Positions 55,478 through 64,000 of a DNA stretch of 64,000 bases are shown here, piece after piece (position 1 is the stretch's first letter; every line of letters begins with the position of its first letter). Position numbers and translations under genes: made by a program. Origin of the DNA: Leptolyngbya sp. NIES-3755 (GTDB lineage Bacteria > Cyanobacteriota > Cyanobacteriia > Leptolyngbyales > Leptolyngbyaceae). The DNA lies in NCBI GenBank assembly GCA_001548435.1, contig AP017308.1, positions 310,001 through 374,000 of the forward strand, given 5' to 3'. The notes below the pieces were generated by a model that was not told where the DNA came from, made no database searches, and was given only the letters and a program-made list of their open reading frames with translations.

Positions 55478-57049
55478 ATGCGGATGAGCTATTCTGTTAC
55501 GAAATCACCAGAATCGAGCTATAAAAATGCGTTCAAGGCGCAGGTGCGATCGTATTTCGATCGAATCGCTCTTGATCTGGATGCTTGGAACCAACGCAAT
55601 CGATATTACTATCAGGATCTCGATCGCTTTCATCGGTTTTTTATTCCCCAAGGTAGCCGTGTTTTAGAAATTGGCTGTGGAACGGGAACGTTGCTTGCCG
55701 CGCTCGATCCAGAGATCGGGGTTGGGATTGATTTTTCTCGATCGATGATTGATTTAGCACAGGCGAAATATCCGCATTTACAGTTTTATTGCTTGGATGC
55801 GGAGACGTTGACTCCGGAAGATTTGCCCGAAACGCAGTTCGATTTTATTGTGCTTTCTGGGGTGTTGGGGCACTTAAGTGATGTGCAACAAGTTTTGGCA
55901 AATTTGCAGCCATTTTGCCATTCTCGAACGCGGCTAATTTTGACGTTTCACAATTTTTTGTGGCAGCCGCTTCTTCATTTCGCTGAGAAAATTGGGCAGC
56001 GTCGTCCTCAACCGCCTCAAAGTTGGTTATCGATGGATGACTTGCTGAATTTGCTACAGATTACGGGGTACTTGCCGCTTCGATCGAGTCGTCGTTTTCT
56101 GTGCCCGAAACGAATTCCCCTGATTGCGCCGTTCTTCAATCGAGTACTGGCGCATTTGCCGATCGTGAATCATTTTTGCTTGACAAATTGCATTGTTGCA
56201 AAACCTCAGAGATTGCCCTCACCCCCAGCCCCTCTCCCTGAGGGAGAGGGGGGTCAGATCTCCGGTTCCCTCTCCCTCAGGGAGAGGGCTAGGGTGAGGG
56301 CAGCAACCGACTTAAACGAAGCTCCAGAATATTCCTGTTCAGTGATCATTCCGGCTCGAAATGAAGCGGGAAATATTCGAGGCGCGATCGAGCGTTTACC
56401 CCAACTCGGAAGTCACACTGAAGTCATTTTTGTCGAAGGACATTCACACGACGACACTTGGAACGAGATCCAGCGCATCGTACAAGAAGGACATCCGAAA
56501 TTTACGATCAAAGCCTTTCAGCAAACGGGGAAAGGAAAAGCAGACGCGGTTCGATTGGGATTTGCAGAAGCGACTGGCGATATTTTGATGATTTTGGATG
56601 CGGATTTGACCGTACAGCCGGAAGATCTGCCGCATTTCTATGAAGTGATATCGAGCGATCGAGGCGAATTCGTCAACGGATCGCGACTGGTTTATCCGCG
56701 ATCGGGAAAAGCGATGCCTTGGTTGAATAACTGGGCGAACAAATTCTTTAGCCTAATGTTTTCATTTTTATTAGGACAATCGATCAAAGATACGCTCTGT
56801 GGTACAAAAGTGTTGCGGCGAAGCGATTACGAAAAAATTGCAGCGGGACGAAGCTACTTCGGCGATTTCGATCCGTTTGGCGATTTTGATCTTTTATTTG
56901 GCGCAACAAAGTTAGGATTGCATCTCGTTGATGTGCCTGTGCGATATCAGCCTCGAACTTATGGCGAGTCGAATATTGCTCATGTTCGCGAAGGATTGAT
57001 TCTACTAAAGATGTGTATCTATGCCTCAAGGAAGATTAAATTCTTTTAG
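55478..57049 (+). CDS. Fusion of SAM methyltransferase and family 2 glycosyltransferase
   Basis: A 523-residue protein. Residues about 25-245 are a class I methyltransferase (VLEIGCGTGTLLAAL, GIDFSRSMIDLAQ). Residues about 283-515 are a GT2 glycosyltransferase with a GT-A fold (CSVIIPARNEAGNIRGAI, DxD motif DADLTV, GTKVLRR). Between them, residues about 246-275 are encoded by a palindromic repeat element at 56214-56302. It probably acts in lipid-linked glycan or polysaccharide work with the next gene (inference). ATG 55478 is used; alternatives are 55484 and TTG 55469. Confidence 0.88.
   Translation: MRMSYSVTKSPESSYKNAFKAQVRSYFDRIALDLDAWNQRNRYYYQDLDRFHRFFIPQGSRVLEIGCGTGTLLAALDPEIGVGIDFSRSMIDLAQAKYPHLQFYCLDAETLTPEDLPETQFDFIVLSGVLGHLSDVQQVLANLQPFCHSRTRLILTFHNFLWQPLLHFAEKIGQRRPQPPQSWLSMDDLLNLLQITGYLPLRSSRRFLCPKRIPLIAPFFNRVLAHLPIVNHFCLTNCIVAKPQRLPSPPAPLPEGEGGQISGSLSLRERARVRAATDLNEAPEYSCSVIIPARNEAGNIRGAIERLPQLGSHTEVIFVEGHSHDDTWNEIQRIVQEGHPKFTIKAFQQTGKGKADAVRLGFAEATGDILMILDADLTVQPEDLPHFYEVISSDRGEFVNGSRLVYPRSGKAMPWLNNWANKFFSLMFSFLLGQSIKDTLCGTKVLRRSDYEKIAAGRSYFGDFDPFGDFDLLFGATKLGLHLVDVPVRYQPRTYGESNIAHVREGLILLKMCIYASRKIKFF
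56214..56302. repeat. Palindromic repeat element inserted in frame in a coding sequence
   Basis: Outer arms TGCCCTCACCC (56214-56224) and GGGTGAGGGCA (56292-56302) are perfect complements, and each half holds its own hairpin (CCCTCTCCCT ... AGGGAGAGGG). This CCTCTCCCTGAGGGAGAGG type is a widely dispersed bacterial intergenic palindrome. Here it is translated as about 30 residues (PAPLPEGEGG, SLSLRERARVRAA) without breaking the frame. Confidence 0.92.
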
Positions 57050-57140
57050 CAATTCGGTATCGCTCACTTGCTCTGAATCCTGTATGTTAATTGAAGCTTG
57101 GATTTTGGCGGATGGAGTAATCGATTAGGTAGAAAGCTGA

Positions 57141-57989
57141 ATGAAAAAACTTTGGAACTCGATCGAGACTTGGGCACAACTGAAAAGCCCTCGTCCAACT
57201 CGTCGTAGTACTCCGCAACATCAGGCTTCACGAACTTCTACCCCGACTCGGTTGAACATGATCGATCAAGTGTCGATCGTGCTTCCGGTGTATAACGAGC
57301 AAGCTTGTATTCGTCATACGTTTGAAGCGATTTTGCGCTACTCAGAGACGCACCCAAATTTTACGTTTATTTTCGTGAATGATGGTTCTAGCGATCGCAC
57401 AAAAGAGATCATCGCGTCTGGAATTCATCTCGCTAAAACGTCTCAAATTCGATTGATTTCCTACTATCCGTATGCTGGAAAAGGATATGCAATTCGACGT
57501 GGAGTCGAGTATGCGGATGGCGATTTGATTTGTTTTCTTGATAGTGATTTGGCGTATTCGTTAGCACATCTCGATTTGTTAATTCAGAAATTGCAAACTT
57601 GTGATGTTGCGATCGGGAATCGTAATTTGGTACGAGGCAATCAGAAAGAGACTAAATTCAGTCAAAAAATTGCTGGAAAAATCTCTAATTTTTTATCTCG
57701 TAAGATTCTCGATCTGCAATACAGTGATACTCAAGCGGGGCTGAAAGGATTTCGGAAGTCTGCGGCAAAAAAACTGTTCTTTCATCAGACCTTGAGCGGG
57801 TTTTCGTTTGATGTGGAGTTAATTTATTTAGCCGAAAATTGGGGATATACGATCGGAGAAATTCCGGCAAAAGTGGCTGAAAAACATCAGAAAAAGCGGT
57901 CAAAAGTGAATTTGATCCAAGACTCGATTAAAATGCTTCTGGATTTACTTAAAATTCGATTCAATGAGCAGCTAGGTCGATATCAATAA
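57141..57989 (+). CDS. Family 2 glycosyltransferase, dolichyl-phosphate-glucose/mannose synthase-like
   Basis: A 282-residue enzyme with a basic 40-residue N terminus and a GT-A domain: VSIVLPVYNEQACIRHTFEAIL, VNDGSSDRTKEII, DxD-like DSDLAYS, and DTQAGLKGFR. It would transfer a hexose to polyprenyl phosphate; the C-terminal amphipathic helices suggest membrane association. Its stop overlaps the next start by one base (TAATG). Confidence 0.88.
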   Translation: MKKLWNSIETWAQLKSPRPTRRSTPQHQASRTSTPTRLNMIDQVSIVLPVYNEQACIRHTFEAILRYSETHPNFTFIFVNDGSSDRTKEIIASGIHLAKTSQIRLISYYPYAGKGYAIRRGVEYADGDLICFLDSDLAYSLAHLDLLIQKLQTCDVAIGNRNLVRGNQKETKFSQKIAGKISNFLSRKILDLQYSDTQAGLKGFRKSAAKKLFFHQTLSGFSFDVELIYLAENWGYTIGEIPAKVAEKHQKKRSKVNLIQDSIKMLLDLLKIRFNEQLGRYQ

Positions 57990-59422
57990 TGTCTTGGTTA
58001 AATTTTTTATCGTTCGGTGGCATCTTCGTGCTGTGTGCGATCGCATGGCTCGGATCTGAGAACCGCCGCGTGATTCCGTGGAAGGTGATTCTCTGGGGGA
58101 TTGCGCTTCAATTGATTTTAGGATTGCTGGTGTTTACGTTCCCGGTGACACGCTTTGTCATTAGCGTCATTAGTAATGGGATTAATGCCGTTTTGGATGC
58201 GACTGAAGCGGGGTCAAGATTTCTATTTGGATCGCTGTTAGTTCCAGAGCCAAATGTGACTCCGGGACCGATTTTAGCGGGACGTTGGATTGCTCGTGCA
58301 ATTACGCCTCCGTATGTTCCAGTGGCAGGCGATCGATTAAGTCCTGAAAATCTGAATTTGGGCTATACCTTTGCGTTTCGAGCGTTGCCGTTAGTGATCT
58401 TTTTCTCTGCATTGATGTCACTGCTGTATTACTTAGGTGTGATTCAACCGATTGTGAAATTTTTCGCTAAGATCTTTCGTCGATCAATGAATCTGAGTGG
58501 TGCAGAAGCATTAAGCGGCTCAATGAATATTTTTGTTGGAATTGAGTCTGCCTTAACGGTTCGACCGTATCTTGCCAGCATGACTCGGAGCGAACTCTGT
58601 GCTGTTCTAACTTGTTGTTACGGAAGTATTGCCTCTACCGTTCTCGCTCTTTATGCTCAATCATTGCGTCCAATATTCCCAAACATTACAGGGCATTTAG
58701 TTTCCGCTTCGATCATGGCGATTCCTGCCTGTTTTGTGATTTCTAAATTATTGGTTCCTGAGACTGAAGTACCGAAAACATTGGGAGCATTGCCTGAAGA
58801 AGATCCAGAGAGCGATCGTATGACCGCAGAACGCCCGTCTGGAGCGATGGAAAGCGTAATTCTGGGAGCGATGGACGGTGTGAAATTAGCAATTGCGATC
58901 GCGGCTCTTTTAATCGCAGTGCTCGGATTGATTGCACTCGTCAATCTCTTCTTCGCAAATCTGGCTGGACTTGCAGCGAGTAACAATCTTTTCGTGCGAC
59001 GAATCGGATTAATTTTCCAAGTGATCACACTGCAAAATATTGTTGGCGCATTGTTTGTGCCGTTAACATTCCTGACTGGGGTTTCTGCCAATTGGAATGA
59101 GATTTGGCAAGCTTCGGTCTTAATTGGGCGGCGATTGCTTGAAACAGAAGTGCCTTCATACCAACAATTAGGGGTGTTGGCGAGTCAGGGAGCAATTAGC
59201 GATCGAGCGTTACTAATCATTAGTTATTGCCTTTGTGGATTCGCTCACTTGCCTTCGGTCGGAATCTTTGTGGGTGGCTTTTCAGCTTTAATTCCATCCC
59301 GTCGGAAAGATTTAGCAAGTTTAGGCTGGAAAGCTCTTTGGGCAGCGACCTTAGCGACTCTCATGATCGGCTGCGTCGCTGGAGTCTTCTATTTTGGTAA
59401 TCCATCCGTTTTGAGAGGGTAG
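57989..59422 (+). CDS. NupC-type concentrative nucleoside transporter (CNT family)
   Basis: A 477-residue inner-membrane symporter, with at least nine hydrophobic segments and the CNT core (IFVGIESALTVRPYLASMTRSELCAVLTCCYGSIASTVLALY) and GFAHLPSVGIFVGGFSALIP. It imports nucleosides with Na+ or H+. The TAATG overlap with the glycosyltransferase implies translational coupling, an unexpected pairing of roles. Its N terminus is shorter in periplasmic loops than E. coli NupC; a longer insert (about 75-125) is present. Confidence 0.9.
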   Translation: MSWLNFLSFGGIFVLCAIAWLGSENRRVIPWKVILWGIALQLILGLLVFTFPVTRFVISVISNGINAVLDATEAGSRFLFGSLLVPEPNVTPGPILAGRWIARAITPPYVPVAGDRLSPENLNLGYTFAFRALPLVIFFSALMSLLYYLGVIQPIVKFFAKIFRRSMNLSGAEALSGSMNIFVGIESALTVRPYLASMTRSELCAVLTCCYGSIASTVLALYAQSLRPIFPNITGHLVSASIMAIPACFVISKLLVPETEVPKTLGALPEEDPESDRMTAERPSGAMESVILGAMDGVKLAIAIAALLIAVLGLIALVNLFFANLAGLAASNNLFVRRIGLIFQVITLQNIVGALFVPLTFLTGVSANWNEIWQASVLIGRRLLETEVPSYQQLGVLASQGAISDRALLIISYCLCGFAHLPSVGIFVGGFSALIPSRRKDLASLGWKALWAATLATLMIGCVAGVFYFGNPSVLRG

Positions 59423-59426
59423 AGCA

Positions 59427-60158
59427 ATGAAACGTAAATGGTTAATTGGATGGTTTGCGCTGGCAATGGTGTTATTTACTGGAATTTCCAGCATTGCTCA
59501 GACTCCCTCACCTTCTCCTACAGGTGCGATCGGCGTTCCGGTTGCTCCGATTCCGGTCGATCCGTCTTTACCTACAAATCGTCCCCCACTTCCGACCGCT
59601 TCCCCGTCTCCCTCTCCGACCGCTTCTCCAACGCCTTCCCCAACAGCAGTTCCCGTAATTCCTGTTACGCCGACCGCTCCATTGCCTGCGGCTCCAACGG
59701 CTCCTCCTCTTCCGGTGAGTGGCGACTACAAAGATCCGAATAATCGATTTATTGTTGGAATTCTTCAGGGCTACAAAGTGAGTCCGCTTGCTGGAACTGT
59801 TTTAATCGAAGCTCCAGACGGAAATTTAGCTTACAGTGTATTGGCTCAACCGCAATCACAGCTTGGCATTACGGGTGGTGTCGTGCCGAATGAAGCGTTA
59901 GTCACAGCGGCTCAAAATGCGTTTCGACAAGGCGAAGGATTTCAGACGGGAGAAGTTCGATCGATTCCCGGTGGAGTCCAGATCGATTGGACAGGCAATT
60001 TAACGATCGGTGGCAATACTCAGCCTGTCGGGGGTGTAATCCTGGCACGACAGGCGAATAATAGTGTCTTGCTCGTATTGGTTGCAGCGACGAATGCAGG
60101 AGGCGATCGCGTTTTAGGAGCGGCATCTGCAATCTCGAACAGCTTACGAGCCAGTTAA
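59427..60158 (+). CDS. Secreted Pro/Ser-rich protein, conserved in cyanobacteria
   Basis: A 243-residue protein with signal peptide (about 1-25), a low-complexity Pro/Ser/Thr/Ala segment (about 25-100, PSPSPTASPTPSPTAVP) that could span the cell wall, and a C-terminal globular domain (about 100-243, YKDPNNRFIVGILQGYKVSPLAGTVLIEAP). Function unknown. It starts 4 bases after the CNT gene stop, so it is co-transcribed. Its stop overlaps the frp stop. Confidence 0.8.
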   Translation: MKRKWLIGWFALAMVLFTGISSIAQTPSPSPTGAIGVPVAPIPVDPSLPTNRPPLPTASPSPSPTASPTPSPTAVPVIPVTPTAPLPAAPTAPPLPVSGDYKDPNNRFIVGILQGYKVSPLAGTVLIEAPDGNLAYSVLAQPQSQLGITGGVVPNEALVTAAQNAFRQGEGFQTGEVRSIPGGVQIDWTGNLTIGGNTQPVGGVILARQANNSVLLVLVAATNAGGDRVLGAASAISNSLRAS

Positions 60159-60484
60159 CTCATTCTGATGAGGGCAGAGATTTTGGCAAGTTTGTCTGTC
60201 TCTAGCCCTTTCAGTTCCTCGATCGATAACCATTTCTCTTTGATCAATCTGGCAAATACAAAGATCAAACCAGAATAACGATAGTCATATTTACCATCGA
60301 TTTCGTGTCTTCTCGCGCTGAGAAAATCGTGTAATTGCCAGACATCTTGCTGATTAGAAACGGTGCCCGATCGATGGATCACTTCTTGAATTAGCGCTTC
60401 AATTTCTCGCTGATAGGCTTGATCGAATGCCGATCGAGAAATCTTTTTTTCGGTCTCAGACCACTGAATCTCACTCACTTGCAT
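60155..60484 (-). CDS. frp: Fluorescence recovery protein FRP
   Basis: A 109-residue helical protein that binds the photoactivated orange carotenoid protein, speeds its return to the orange form and so ends phycobilisome quenching. The conserved functional patch DVWQLHDFLSARRHEIDGKYD matches the Trp-His-Asp-Arg residues important in Synechocystis FRP. It lies 93 bases downstream of ocp on the same strand, the usual ocp-frp order. Length is as in Synechocystis. Confidence 0.93.
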   Translation of the reverse strand: MQVSEIQWSETEKKISRSAFDQAYQREIEALIQEVIHRSGTVSNQQDVWQLHDFLSARRHEIDGKYDYRYSGLIFVFARLIKEKWLSIEELKGLETDKLAKISALIRMS

Positions 60485-60577
60485 TACTTTATTAACAGTC
60501 TCAAAGGATCAATAAAAGAGTGAGCGCCCCTGTAGTAGAACGCTCACAATGGAATCATCTTCGATCGAGCAGTTCGT

Positions 60578-61537
60578 TTATCGAATCAGATTTAAAAGTT
60601 CTTTCGGAGAAGCGAGTAAATCGATCGCCACAAAGAAAATCTTACCTTGCGGATCGAGCAGGAAGCGCCAAGCCATGTTCATTCCAACTGCCGCACCAAA
60701 CCAAGGAGTCTGAACTTTACCTGTGACTTTGATTTGGGTGTAGCCATCTTCAGTCGGTTCAGAAACACCACGTTCGGGCATCAATTTCAGGTTTTGGCAC
60801 TCTTCTCTAAAAAAGCGCATCACCGCATCGCGACCGACGATCGGTCTTTGGAACGGCGGTTGCAGTGCGCCATCTTGTGCGAACAATTCAATCAAGGTAT
60901 TAAAATCATTGGCATTCATGTTGTCCATATACTTCTGGACCGTTGCATTATTAATACCTTCGATTTTGACAGCACTGCGCTGAGATTGATCTTTGGGAGC
61001 CACAACGGGTTCTGCCACACGGGTGAACTCGCCTAATTTCTGAGTGTCATATCCCATGTCCACGACCGAGTTCCGCAAAACAGTAATTTGCTGACCTTGA
61101 TCCATTTCCCGTAACGCTTGCAACACTGCTGAAGCATTTGCCGAAAGCTCATAACCTGTTGGAATTGGGGCAACGATACCTTGCTCCATCCATTCTCCAA
61201 GCTGAAACCAGAAACCGAGCTTAATATTCGGCGACCAAGTTGCGTAAGTGCGACAAATCGGTGTGTCTGCCCGATTCGCGAGATCGCACATCACTTGAGT
61301 TTGCTCAGGAAACGACATTTTCTTGATTTCTGCCAAGGTCGGTTCTGCAAACTGCATACTCGCCGCACCCGGAGCCGCGATCGTCACCGTTTTACCCATT
61401 TCCAAGTAAGCGAACCAAGTCCAAGCCAGTTGATCCTCTGCACTAAGTTGATTGAACCGAGCCGTCGTAGCAGGTACAGCATCCGCTGAGAGTGTGTTAG
61501 GAAAAATTCCACGGGCTGAGTCGATGGTAATCGCCAT
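60578..61537 (-). CDS. ocp: Orange carotenoid protein OCP (OCP1-type)
   Basis: A 319-residue photoreceptor that binds a ketocarotenoid; blue light converts it to the red form, which quenches phycobilisomes. Key residues are in place: Tyr44, Trp41, Trp101, Trp110, Arg155 (salt-bridge region), and the carotenoid keto-group ligands Tyr203 and Trp290 (Synechocystis Tyr201 and Trp288, shifted by +2). The N-terminal helical domain (1-165), linker and NTF2-like C-terminal domain (about 195-319) are complete. ATG 61537 gives the canonical N terminus (MAITIDSARGIFP); an upstream frame to 61636 is not family sequence. The ocp promoter lies in the 61538-61807 gap. Confidence 0.97.
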   Translation of the reverse strand: MAITIDSARGIFPNTLSADAVPATTARFNQLSAEDQLAWTWFAYLEMGKTVTIAAPGAASMQFAEPTLAEIKKMSFPEQTQVMCDLANRADTPICRTYATWSPNIKLGFWFQLGEWMEQGIVAPIPTGYELSANASAVLQALREMDQGQQITVLRNSVVDMGYDTQKLGEFTRVAEPVVAPKDQSQRSAVKIEGINNATVQKYMDNMNANDFNTLIELFAQDGALQPPFQRPIVGRDAVMRFFREECQNLKLMPERGVSEPTEDGYTQIKVTGKVQTPWFGAAVGMNMAWRFLLDPQGKIFFVAIDLLASPKELLNLIR

Positions 61538-61807
61538 AAATTGACACCTAGAGTAGTGAACGGGTCGCAGAAAACTCGATCGCTGTAGAGCGTCGCTTTT
61601 CTCTGTTACTGTACAAATTATCATATTTCGTAACAATTGATTAATTTTTCTTTACAATCTCTCTCATAAAACAACTCGATGCTTCCCGGCTAGCTCCGAA
61701 TCCAGGATTTTTTATAAATATCTTGAATGCGTGGGATCTCAAGGCTTACAGTTCTTAGAATAGAGAAAGAACATCCTAAAGATTTGTATCAAACAGGGAG
61801 GAGTGAG

Positions 61808-62827
61808 ATGACTCCTGCGGTGCTCATAGAAAAACTACAGAAGCGCTATGGATCAGTGGAAGCCGTTAAAGAGGTGTCGCTAGAAGTTCGACCCGGCGAG
61901 ATTTTTGGGCTTTTGGGTCCGAATGGAGCAGGCAAAACGACGACGTTGCGCTGTCTGTGTACCTTGACGGAACCCGATGCAGGCAGAATCGAAGTATCGG
62001 GAATCAGCGCGATCGACAATCCCCGTGCTGCCCGTCAAAGATTAGGCTACGTCGCTCAAGCCGTCGCGATCGATAAAATGCTCACCGGTCGCGAACTGCT
62101 CGAACTCCAAGCGGCTCTTTATCATTTGCCAAAAGCCTCGATCAAGCCTCGAATCGCTGAAATGTTAACCCTGCTCGGACTCGATGAATGGGCAGATAAA
62201 AAGAGCGGCACATATTCAGGCGGATTACAAAAACGATTGGATCTCGCTGCGGGATTGCTTCATCAGCCAGACGTTTTGGTATTAGATGAACCGACCGTCG
62301 GACTGGATATCGAAAGCCGTGTCGCGGTTTGGAATTTCTTACGTCAACTGCGCGAACAAGGCACATCGGTTTTAATCACCAGCCATTATTTAGAGGAAAT
62401 TGATGCACTTGCCGATCGAGTGGCGATTATCGATCGAGGAGTTGTCATCTCTTCAGGAACGCCTTCGGAACTGAAAGATCAAGTGGGAGGAGAACGGATC
62501 ACCTTACGGATTCGAGAATTTTCGCCACTGGATGAAGCTGAAAAAGCGCGATCGCTGCTCGAATCTTTACCCATCGTTCAAGAAGTGATCATTAATGGAG
62601 CGCAAGGAAATTCGCTAAACTTAGTCGTCTCTCCGAATAGTGATGCCTTGTCCAAAGTTCAACAAGCTCTTCAACAAGCGGGACTCCCGACCTTTGGAAT
62701 TGCTCAGTCACGTCCGAGTTTGGATGATGTCTATCTTGCTGCAACCGGACAAACTCTAATGGATGCGGAACTTGCGGCAGCCGGAAGTCGAGACCCGAAA
62801 GCAGAACGTAAGCAAAACATGAGATAG
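61808..62827 (+). CDS. ABC-2 exporter ATPase, DrrA-like
   Basis: A 339-residue ATPase: Walker [10 protein letters not shown], signature YSGGLQKR, Walker [12 protein letters not shown] and H-loop ITSHYLEE, plus the C-terminal DUF4162-like extension typical of DrrA (drug and polysaccharide exporters). ATG 61808 has GGAGG 9 bases upstream; a start at 61727 would need an odd N terminus. It pairs with the permease 9 bases later. Confidence 0.93.
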   Translation: MTPAVLIEKLQKRYGSVEAVKEVSLEVRPGEIFGLLGPNGAGKTTTLRCLCTLTEPDAGRIEVSGISAIDNPRAARQRLGYVAQAVAIDKMLTGRELLELQAALYHLPKASIKPRIAEMLTLLGLDEWADKKSGTYSGGLQKRLDLAAGLLHQPDVLVLDEPTVGLDIESRVAVWNFLRQLREQGTSVLITSHYLEEIDALADRVAIIDRGVVISSGTPSELKDQVGGERITLRIREFSPLDEAEKARSLLESLPIVQEVIINGAQGNSLNLVVSPNSDALSKVQQALQQAGLPTFGIAQSRPSLDDVYLAATGQTLMDAELAAAGSRDPKAERKQNMR

Positions 62828-62836
62828 CAAACAACT

Positions 62837-63712
62837 ATGAGTACAACCATTACCCCGTCTAAAACTTCGTTCGACTCAAAATCGACGATCGCGCCTCCAA
62901 ATCCAGTAGGCGATTTTTTCCAAGAAACGGCAGCGATGACTCGTCGATTGTTTATTCAGTTGCAGCGTCGCCCTTCTACTTTGATTGCTGGCATTATTCA
63001 GCCGTTGATGTGGTTGTTCCTATTTGGCGCACTGTTTCAAAATGCACCGAGAGGATTGTTCGGGGATCAAGTGAATTATGGTCAGTTCTTAGGGGCTGGC
63101 GTGATTGTGTTTACTGCGTTCAGTGGTGCTTTAAATGCCGGACTTCCAGTGATGTTCGATCGAGAATTTGGGTTTCTTAATCGATTGTTAGTGGCTCCAC
63201 TCGCTTCGCGATCGTCGATCGTGATGGCTTCAGCAATTTTCATTACGACTCTGAGCCTGATTCAAACGAGCGCGATCGTCGTCATGAGTGCTTTCTTAGG
63301 TGCAGGATTACCGAGTCCGATCGGTCTTGCATTGGTCGCTCTGATCGTTTTGTTATTAGTCGTTGGAGTGACCGCTTTAAGTTTAGGATTGGCGTTTGCG
63401 CTACCGGGACATATCGAATTGCTTGCCGTAATCTTTGTCACGAACTTGCCGTTACTGTTTGCGAGTACAGCACTTGTTCCACTGTCGTTTATGCCGAAAT
63501 GGTTGCAAGTGGTCGCGACTTTGAATCCGCTGAGTTATGCGATCGAGCCAATTCGCTATCTGTATCTGCACCCGGATTGGAGCTTTGGCAGTGTGATCAT
63601 GCAAGCTCCGTTTGGGAATGTGACCTTGGGTGGAGCATTGTTGATTTTGGTTGGACTTTGTGCGATCGCGCTTATTGCGGTTCAACCCTTGATGAAACGT
63701 CGATTAGCTTAG
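62837..63712 (+). CDS. ABC-2 exporter permease, DrrB-like
   Basis: A 291-residue membrane protein of the ABC-2 type with about six membrane segments and the conserved NPLSYAIEPIRYL block. A polar 40-residue N terminus precedes the domain. It forms the channel for the DrrA-like ATPase. The operon ends at the terminator 63738-63773. Confidence 0.93.
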   Translation: MSTTITPSKTSFDSKSTIAPPNPVGDFFQETAAMTRRLFIQLQRRPSTLIAGIIQPLMWLFLFGALFQNAPRGLFGDQVNYGQFLGAGVIVFTAFSGALNAGLPVMFDREFGFLNRLLVAPLASRSSIVMASAIFITTLSLIQTSAIVVMSAFLGAGLPSPIGLALVALIVLLLVVGVTALSLGLAFALPGHIELLAVIFVTNLPLLFASTALVPLSFMPKWLQVVATLNPLSYAIEPIRYLYLHPDWSFGSVIMQAPFGNVTLGGALLILVGLCAIALIAVQPLMKRRLA

Positions 63713-63737
63713 AAGCTTGTTGAACAGCAATATAAAG

Positions 63738-63773
63738 TGGGGGGATTAGTATCGAGACGATCCCCCATTTTTG
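63738..63773 (+). terminator. Rho-independent terminator of the DrrAB-type operon
   Basis: TGGGGG(G)AT pairs with ATCCCCCA, loop about 13 bases, followed by TTTTTG, 26 bases after the permease stop. Confidence 0.85.
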
Positions 63774-63783
63774 TGCTTAAAAA

Positions 63784-64000
63784 TTACTCCCGACGCTTGA
63801 TGTGCTGGAAATAGTCCTGTAACATCCATCTCACATTACTTTTCGTCACTTTTTGTCCCAGCACGTCCGTCATCAGTCGCCACAATTCAGAGCCGACATT
63901 GCGAATGAACCCCTCATCATAGCCGTGATCCCGTGCAATCTCACGATAGCCTCTACTATTCCAGGACTCTTGGAGCACGATCGTTTGAACTTTGGTCAAG
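63784..64000 (-). CDS. vMAP-type winged HTH protein (5' end outside window)
   Basis: The last 72 residues of a protein running in from the right edge. ESWNSRGYREIARDHGYDEGFIRNVGSELWRLMTDVLGQKVTKSNVR matches the small N-terminal domain of cyanobacterial NB-ARC/WD40 STAND proteins (vMAP-type HTH: Y.EIA...GYD.GYI..VGS.LWRLLS..LGEKVTK.N). Here a stop follows 9 residues later, so it is a stand-alone or truncated module. The start lies beyond the window. Confidence 0.72.
   Translation of the reverse strand, partial: LTKVQTIVLQESWNSRGYREIARDHGYDEGFIRNVGSELWRLMTDVLGQKVTKSNVRWMLQDYFQHIKRRE

Noticed and set aside
61538-61636. Longer N terminus for OCP
   Set aside because: OCP begins at MAITIDSARGIFP in alignment with Synechocystis numbering; upstream residues have no family match.

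Overview
The window reads as chromosomal DNA of a cyanobacterium, most likely a filamentous Leptolyngbya-like lineage; the species cannot be fixed from the sequence alone. The support is the dense scatter of the HIP1 octamer GCGATCGC, an adjacent orange carotenoid protein and fluorescence recovery protein, the cyanobacterial arginine dihydrolase ArgZ/AgrE, a pix/tax-type phototaxis cluster, an SLH-OprB porin, and CofH for the deazaflavin F0. No rRNA, tRNA or CRISPR array was seen.

Layout. 1-984 is the 5' part of an RND/HlyD efflux adaptor. 1197-3482 holds two uncharacterised proteins and a soluble histidine kinase. 3470-6230 is a tandem pair of membrane Ser/Thr kinases. 6289-9062 is a three-gene operon of unknown role (43-residue-repeat protein, small His-rich protein, DUF6745-like membrane protein). 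9117-13506 carries a divergent ProA that lacks the expected catalytic Cys, a zinc-ribbon membrane protein, a SUI1/YciH factor and ArgZ. 14055-16007 is FtsH. 16021-18568 is an accessory island: two unknown genes, no HIP1 site inside, bounded by 50-bp imperfect direct repeats and followed by a 5'-truncated TauE/SafE remnant. 19047-20546 is ffh. 20660-22800 is a LolA-like gene split by a complete 1261-bp insertion sequence with 16-bp inverted repeats and a 4-bp target duplication. 22869-29281 has endonuclease III, a DUF3352 protein, an overlapping operon fetB / KaiB-like fusion / cofH, and a DegT aminotransferase. 29499-33128 has a UbiB-family kinase and small conserved cyanobacterial proteins, including an orphan IS1 InsA-like protein.

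33125-43134 (minus strand) is one chemotaxis/phototaxis operon in the order PatA/PixG-like regulator, CheY, CheW, a five-GAF soluble receptor, a hybrid CheA and a second CheW. Four of the receptor's GAF domains have Cys at the position that binds bilin in cyanobacteriochromes. 43426-46292 encodes two drug-type MFS exporters. 46418-52502 pairs an SLH porin with a GntR/FCD regulator and a divergent substrate-binding protein / ATPase / permease importer; GTATAC motifs lie in the control regions. 52564-55236 is an unusual PstS-like + transmembrane + double DUF4912 protein. 55478-60158 has a methyltransferase-glycosyltransferase fusion whose linker is encoded by a palindromic repeat element, a second glycosyltransferase, a CNT nucleoside transporter and a secreted Pro-rich protein. 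60155-61537 is frp and ocp (photoprotection). 61808-63712 is a two-gene DrrAB-type ABC exporter. The window ends in a vMAP-type HTH protein that runs off the edge.

The most unusual points are the HIP1-free island with flanking repeats, the in-frame palindromic element inside the methyltransferase-glycosyltransferase gene, the ProA homologue with Val in place of the catalytic Cys, the fetB/KaiB-like/cofH coupled operon, and the PstS-DUF4912 chimera.
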